Shown here: piece after piece, positions 61,801 to 64,000 of the stretch
How the letters are laid out: each line of letters starts with the position of its first letter
Position numbering within the stretch: position 1 is the stretch's first letter
NCBI GenBank assembly: GCA_023634235.1
Contig: JAMKCF010000021.1
Location: 10,613,764-10,677,763, forward strand
Length of the DNA: 64,000 bases
Source of the DNA: Pisaster brevispinus
Taxonomy: Eukaryota > Echinodermata > Asteroidea > Forcipulatida > Asteriidae
Reading direction: 5' to 3'
Translations under genes and position numbers: made by a program
Notes under the pieces: generated by a model
What the model saw: the letters and a program-made list of their open reading frames with translations, nothing else
What the model was told of the DNA's origin: nothing
Database searches by the model: none

Positions 61801-63346
61801 TTAAAAATGTAATTCAGTATGGAATGGAAAAACATGTCTTCAGGGCAATTCAAGTCAGACACAATTACGTCACGTGGGTATCTTTCCGAAACCATGGTCA
61901 AGACCCTGATGGAGGACAGTGGCATTGTGACTGCTGAGGAACTCAACACACTGATAATGGAATGGGACAAATGACCAGTGCAGTATCTTGCCTGCCAGGA
62001 AATGCCCTGGAAAGAACAAGTCAACTGTTTTGTAAATAAAGATTAGATTAAACACAGCATGTATGAGGATTACCTTTGAGGTGGCTGTACACTTTATGGA
62101 ATACACTGAGAAGATCTTTAGCAAGATTTGTGAAATACTCCCTTGGAAGGAACGCGGAACTGAAACCAGAAATAAATGCAAGGTTAGGTATCATATCTCA
62201 TCAGCAGTATAAATGACATTTTAGGCAAGGAACCTTCAAATAACTACAGCCAGACAAATCTTCAGCATATGGTAACTCAACCCTACAATTTGTAGACCTA
62301 ATGAGATTGATCGGCCAGGCCCCTATTCTAATATGCTTGGTTGAGCTTCGTTTTACCTTGTCTACTAAAATCAGGAAAAACAGGGAAGGAATTTTGAGGG
62401 TTTAGGGTAGTTTGATAAGCCTTGTACATGTTAACATGTGTACTTGTTCAAATGCTTTTTAGTATATAAAGCAGAATCAATAAGTCAATGAGTTAATTTT
62501 CTACTTCCAATTCCATAACCAAGGTGATATCTCTATTTTAAAAAAAGAATTAAATATGGCATTCAGGTTGACTCAATGGTTTCTTCCCTGCTTTTCACCT
62601 CTGTGGACCTGTGGATTTGGTTTCCAGTTCCTACCTGATTGTGTGGGTTTTCCATTTTGGGCTTTTTCCTCCCACATCAAAAACTTATTTTCTTTTTGAG
62701 ATATCGCCCAACATCACAAGGCCGGACAGCCACTTCAAGGCAAGGGCTACACTCAACTGATTTGGGCTGTCGACCCAAATCAACTATCACCAGGGGCAGG
62801 TTGCCAGCTACTCCTGGAGCTGAAACAGGGTTACAACTTCACAGTCAGTAAGGATGTAGGAATGGGTATCATCCACTAGGAGCCTGGCTGATAGAGCAGA
62901 CTGCACTACCTTCCCAACTTTTTAGGAAGCAATTATGCCTTAGTGCCTTGCTCAAGGGCACAAGTGTCATGACTGGGATTCGAACCCACACTCTGCTGTT
63001 GACAATCAGAGCTTGGGTCCGTGTCATAGACTGCTCTGCCACGACAGGCCACACATAATAATAATGTTGAAATAAAATAACAATAATGTTGTTTTGCAGG
63101 ACTGGTGTTTTATTCAACATTACTAAATACCTGCACTTTTCTTGTAGTTTGTTGGCAATCCTGTCTGGTAGAGTGACAATAGCCGTCATGAGCTGCTCCC
63201 ATAAGATTCTATTCTTAGCTGAATGCATAGATTCAGTGTGGTCGGAGGACATTACCATACACTGGGTCCAAATGAGATCAGACATCCTGCCACATTGAAG
63301 GAAGACTTCAAGAAGAGAAAGACATTTGTTCTGCTTGAAGCTCGGG
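45533..63346 (-). CDS. TELO2: TELO2 (Tel2), PIKK-stabilising TTT-complex scaffold; 19 exons, 5' end outside window
   Basis: Nineteen exons join in frame to 737 residues plus stop, aligning end to end with human TELO2 (837 aa) from about human residue 105. The missing N-terminal exons lie beyond base 64000. TELO2 is an alpha-solenoid protein that with TTI1 and TTI2, and the HSP90/R2TP chaperone, matures ATM, ATR, DNA-PKcs, mTOR and SMG1 in cytoplasm and nucleus. Recognisable blocks: LPDRIANKLQE, FVSQLIGRICVNGHA, ICWRIIIGCPERSMES, RRLGMITAEALAKTLDTEGP, SDDDLEPYDMSQD, YIRDCIEG, VLLHLED, YNIRQRLDMLE, VAGHFFFPLLRQYD, SLLELVWVLRYHT, DPSVECRGLA. The whole gene covers at least 18 kb; its introns hold most of the SINEs and minisatellites listed here. 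The terminal exon is uncertain (see the C-terminal entry). The exons are listed in the three part-entries. Confidence 0.97.
45801..45979. repeat. Two-unit tandem duplication (~103 bp period) in the last TELO2 intron
   Basis: The units start at 45801 and 45904 and share GATTATGGTAGTTTG, TGATCCCATGTAAA and CTACTAGTGCAG.CCTCAG. The units have diverged, so this is an older duplication. Confidence 0.75.
48144..48545. repeat. 24-bp minisatellite, unit CCATAGGCCCTAGGCACCAG + TGTT
   Basis: About 16 degenerate copies of a unit ending TGTT, in a TELO2 intron. Because 24 is a multiple of three it makes a pseudo-protein of Trp/Cys/Leu/Gly octads on the minus strand. The same unit occurs in reverse orientation at 57420-57570. 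Confidence 0.9.
48969..49045 (-). repeat. SINE family A head fragment
   Basis: The plus strand reads GACTGGGACTCAAACCCACA and CTCTGCTGATCAGAAACACC, the complement of the family A head. It lies in a TELO2 intron. Confidence 0.65.
49761..49832. repeat. Solitary arm of the 61-kb foldback family
   Basis: ACTTTCATGAAGACTCTATA, GGAAAATGAGTGCATCACAA and CCTTGCAGACCC match the right arm at 61660-61731. It lies in a TELO2 intron. Confidence 0.5.
50113..50300 (+). mobile_element. SINE family C copy in a TELO2 intron
   Basis: It reads GAGTGGCTCAGTGGTTTCTT, GTTGACCCCGGTTC and CCTTGCATGTGGATTGGG, then TTGTCAAGTCAGGGTTTCAT. The tail recurs at 54335-54430. Confidence 0.6.
51180..51226. repeat. Fragment of the GGGCCC...CATAGAGCT MITE family
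   Basis: CAGAAAACTTCTGCTTACGG then GCTTTATGAAATTGGGCCC matches the terminus of the 14.35-kb element. It directly abuts a SINE copy starting near 51222. Confidence 0.5.
51222..51440 (+). mobile_element. SINE family A copy
   Basis: It reads GTTTCTGATCAGGAGAGTGT, GGTTTGATTCCTAGTC, then CCAGAACACTCATCC and CCCAGTGTTTCTGG in family order. The middle is deleted. It lies in a TELO2 intron. Confidence 0.65.
52381..52560 (+). mobile_element. tRNA-derived SINE family B
   Basis: It reads AGCCCAGTTGGAAGAGCGCC (A-box-like) and AGCAGGTTCAAGTCCC (B-box-like), preceded by CATCCCCTGGCTACATGGCA and GGGAGACCACCAACA. A second copy is at 60555-60790. The acceptor arm does not pair, so it is not a tRNA gene. It lies in a TELO2 intron. 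Confidence 0.7.
52905..53210 (+). mobile_element. tRNA-derived SINE family A, longest copy
   Basis: The head is CAGAGTGTGGGTTTGGGTCC (B-box-like). The body has GAGCAAGATACTTTACCATA, GTAGGTCCCATGTACA, AGAGTAGGGGTTAACCCC and GTGTTTCTGGTTCACATTGC. The tail is GCTACAGTGATTAAGTTCAC. It sits in a TELO2 intron. Other family A copies are at 48969-49045, 51222-51440, 56090-56232, 60005-60215 and 62930-63057. Confidence 0.75.
53403..54910 (-). CDS. TELO2: TELO2 exons, acidic linker with DSDD motif (two exons)
   Basis: Exons: 54910-54797 and 53491-53403. They encode an acidic, probably disordered linker followed by DLDSDDDLEPYDMSQD and YIRDCIEG. In human TELO2 the equivalent DSDDE is phosphorylated by CK2 and read by the PIH1D1 subunit of R2TP, which is how HSP90 is recruited. 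Here the motif is DSDDD, so the acidic consensus is kept. The Ser codon of the motif is split by the 1.3-kb intron (AG|GTAC donor, TTTGTAG|T acceptor). The linker is shorter than in human (about 30 residues of loose sequence). Confidence 0.95.
53915..54310 (-). repeat. Same unclassified repeat, inverted copy in a TELO2 intron
   Basis: In reverse complement it reads AGAACCTCGGCCGTGAGCCA, CCTCCCATTGAGCCGAA, CACATTTGTACAACAACAGG, GGGATATTACAAGGCATG and GCATGCCTGTGCACGCTAC. The incidental frame 53913-54218 comes from it. Confidence 0.65.
54478..54640. repeat. Degenerate tandem repeat (ATAGCATGCAAATGGCAT type)
   Basis: About four loose copies with a 40-45 base period share ATAGCAT, CAAATG(G/C)CAT, ATACAGCA and GAATGCCAT. 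It lies in a TELO2 intron. Confidence 0.5.
55637..55880 (+). mobile_element. SINE family C-related copy in a TELO2 intron
   Basis: It reads GAGCCTTGCATATGGATTGG, GTTGGGTTTTCCTTCCACAT, TAAAACTGAACATTCC and CATCATCTCCTATTCACAGG. The 5' part differs from other copies. Confidence 0.55.
56090..56232 (-). mobile_element. SINE with tRNA-like head, related to family A
   Basis: On the minus strand it reads AGCGGTTTAGTGCATCAAAC, GATGTGGGTTTGAATCCC and GACACTTGTGTCCTTGAGC. It lies 50 bases from TELO2 exon 56497-56281. Confidence 0.65.
56281..63346 (-). CDS. TELO2: TELO2 exons, N-terminal solenoid part (eight exons)
   Basis: Exons: 63346-63131, 62159-62074, 60945-60877, 59756-59609, 58198-58096, 57842-57774, 57304-57163, 56497-56281. 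They encode helical repeat segments of the N-terminal TTI1/PIKK-binding solenoid. Examples are SFKQNKCLSLLEVFLQCGR, AFLPREYFTNLAKDLLSVF, DTLFTVLLPHFVKLTVND, GVMSRILGDAVLSNNKLN, GYLADSPNRRPLVVK, TLLDVWGDSSAVKHTAYSQ and SPVPKLRRLGMITAE. Each acceptor and donor fits GT...AG and each phase matches its neighbour. The first exon starts with the third base of a codon, so at least one more exon lies upstream. No start codon is visible between 63346 and 64000. Confidence 0.95.
57420..57570. repeat. Inverted copy of the same 24-bp minisatellite
   Basis: About six copies of GGTGCCTGGGGCCTA.GGAACACT, the reverse complement of the 48.2-kb unit, in a different TELO2 intron. Its spacing word (ACTGGTGCC) is identical. 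Confidence 0.88.
58290..58620 (+). mobile_element. 3' remnant of a non-LTR retrotransposon (LINE ORF2 C-terminus)
   Basis: The frame at 58316-58597 reads VTVHIRKRRLKFAGHWKR, VVSDLVLW, KKTYINKLCEDSNLT and ends TITNVR. This is the usual tail of LINE ORF2 proteins (RRLRFAGH..R, DLVLWEP, GRPKKTYID.L, ...NVR). The middle (KEERGAEEGQ) is out of frame relative to the family's KR.RGRPKK, so the copy is frameshifted. It sits in a TELO2 intron, opposite to that gene's direction, and is heavily 5'-truncated. Confidence 0.75.
59415..59465. repeat. Single arm of the TGATCATAGCAGGCCTG foldback family
   Basis: CATGATCAAAGCAGGCCTGA, TACATGGAATTATGAACTC match the arm of the 34.0-kb element. The copy is truncated after about 50 bases. 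It lies in a TELO2 intron. Confidence 0.5.
60005..60215 (+). mobile_element. SINE family A copy, head missing
   Basis: It reads GGATGGGACATTAAACCGTA, AGAGTAGGGGTTAACCCC, GTGTTTCTGGTTCACATAGC and GCTACAGTGATTAAGTTCAC. It is truncated at its 5' end. It lies in a TELO2 intron. Confidence 0.7.
60555..60790 (+). mobile_element. tRNA-derived SINE family B, second copy
   Basis: It shares GGGAGACCACCAACACTAGG, CAGCTCAGTTGGTGGAGCA, GCAGGTACAAATCCTGC and AGTCAATTTTTC with the 52.4-kb copy. A run of about 18 C bases interrupts it at 60652. Confidence 0.7.
61090..61731. mobile_element. Long foldback element carrying a nested inverted-repeat insertion
   Basis: The left arm (AGGTGCTCCAAGGTCAATAT, GTTTTGTGATGCACTCATTT) and the right arm (AAATGAGTGGATCACAAAAC, CCTTGAAGCCCCT) are complementary. 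Pairing continues inward (AGTCCTCATGAAAGTGG; GTTACAAGTCTC...CTCATGTT against AACATGAG...GAGACTTGTAAC). A 172-bp element at 61141-61312 with its own inverted ends interrupts the left arm. It lies in a TELO2 intron. Confidence 0.6.
61141..61312. mobile_element. Nested short inverted-repeat element
   Basis: The ends are GACCATTATCATG...CACCATCTTG and its near complement CAAGATGGCCG...ATGATAAAGGTC. AATA occurs on both sides (CCAATA|GACC and GGTC|AATAGA), a possible target duplication. The outer element's arm resumes directly after it. Confidence 0.55.
62565..62700 (+). mobile_element. SINE family C (GGCTCAGTGGTTTC type)
   Basis: It reads TTGACTCAATGGTTTCTTCC, CACCTCTGTGGACCTGTGG and TGTGTGGGTTTTCC, then CCTCCCACATCAAAAAC. 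Related copies are at 20045-20190, 50113-50300 and 55637-55880. Confidence 0.6.
62930..63057 (-). mobile_element. SINE family A copy, head portion
   Basis: On the minus strand it reads GTGGCAGAGCAGTCTATGAC, CAGAGTGTGGGTTCGAATCC, CAGTCATGACACTTGTGCC and GAGCAAGGCACTAAGG. It lies in a TELO2 intron, close to the exon 63346-63131. Confidence 0.7.
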
Positions 63347-63377
63347 CTGTAGAATGGAAGAGAATATTACTTAATTG

Positions 63378-63850
63378 ATAATAATAATCACTTGTTTTTA
63401 TATAGTGCTTTATCTACGGGCGTCTCAAAGTGCATATCATTATATATTTCCAGACAGGTTTTTTGATTGATGAGACCAATTTATGTAACCTCTGTAACAC
63501 CTTATATACAGGGATGTGATTTCTCTGTTTTTCCCGGAAATCCAATTTTTTTTTGGCACCCTCCCCCCCCCCCAACAAAAAATATAAATTAGTAAATTTT
63601 AATTTAAGACATATTATATTCATAATAACATGAAGATAAAACCAAATAAAACGCCCCAGATTGCAGTGCAGGGTTTTTAAAACCAAACATAAATGTATGT
63701 AAGTAGGCTTCGGGCTCGCAAGCTTTTGCACCTTGCGCTTACAGTTTAGTGTTTTTTTTCAACAGCCTTTCACATCCCTGTATATAAGGGTTTACAGTGT
63801 GGTGCAGTGCATTCAGCAGCCACTGCAAGAAACACCAAGGCAGACCTAGT
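63378..63850. repeat. ATT-anchored interspersed repeat, split by the 63509-63780 MITE
   Basis: It is the same family as 45277-45575, reading AGTGCTTTATCTAC to GCAGCCACTGCAAGAAACAC. It is interrupted by the CAGGGATGTGA element. Short related ends are at 9388-9450, 34760-34830 and 55895-55960. Confidence 0.65.
63509..63780. mobile_element. MITE with CAGGGATGTGA termini inserted into a SINE-like repeat
   Basis: It starts CAGGGATGTGA and ends TCACATCCCTG, perfect 11-bp inverted ends, flanked by TATATA on both sides (63503-63508, 63781-63786). The surrounding repeat (63378-63508 and 63787-63850) is continuous with an uninterrupted copy at 45.3-45.5 kb, so the insertion limits are exact. It contains an A/T-rich interior and a poly-C run. 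Confidence 0.72.
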
Positions 63851-64000
63851 TTGAAAACCTTCCACTCTGTACACAATTAAATCTACATCTGGCTGAAACT
63901 ATTGATCAATTTATGACTGGTTTATGAACACGTGTTCAATCAATGTTACCATGGTTAATTTAACTTAATGTTTCCTAATTTGGGGTTTCTTAATTATTCT

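Larger units (their letters stand above)
63347..64000. other. TELO2 intron continuing past the window end
   Basis: It consists almost wholly of the ATT-anchored repeat with the MITE inside it. No upstream TELO2 exon is visible. Confidence 0.7.

Overview
The window is animal nuclear DNA. It is AT-rich and intron-rich, with small exons (mostly 65-270 bases) bounded by GT...AG splice sites, and it is crowded with SINEs, short inverted-repeat DNA elements, microsatellites and ACATGTAC-type repeats. The gene families are metazoan. Several repeat families, notably a TTAAAGG...CCTTTAA element and a tRNA-derived SINE, look like ones I remember from starfish, sea urchins and sea cucumbers. My best guess is an echinoderm, at moderate confidence. 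Almost all long open frames are chance frames. The real genes had to be assembled exon by exon.

Layout: (1) 6143-12602, minus strand: the first two coding exons of a meteorin/meteorin-like gene (secreted neurotrophic or metabolic factor family); its 3' exons were not found. (2) 19534-21945, minus: a complete four-exon FTCDNL1-type gene (formiminotransferase fold without the cyclodeaminase half, 347 aa). (3) 34539-36944, plus: a complete three-exon MXRA7-like membrane protein gene (188 aa). (4) 45533-63346, minus: nineteen exons of TELO2 (Tel2, PIKK chaperone of the TTT complex), 737 residues; only the first ~105 residues are missing, beyond base 64000. FTCDNL1 and MXRA7 are divergent across 12.6 kb. 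MXRA7 and TELO2 are convergent across 8.6 kb.

The four genes share no pathway. Their linkage is the interesting part: in human, METRN and TELO2 lie on 16p13.3 while METRNL and MXRA7 lie on 17q25, a known pair of paralogous regions. The window therefore looks like a piece of the unduplicated ancestral block.

The space between exons holds a degenerate hAT-type transposon copy (38.6-41.6 kb), a Harbinger-like insertion nested in a hAT-like element (27.9-28.7 kb), several foldback elements, a LINE 3' remnant, SINE families concentrated in TELO2 introns, and one 24-bp minisatellite present in opposite orientations in two TELO2 introns. I found no CRISPR array, rRNA, functional tRNA, operon or prokaryote-type system. 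I see no convincing new molecular system; the findings concern genome evolution, gene structure and mobile elements.
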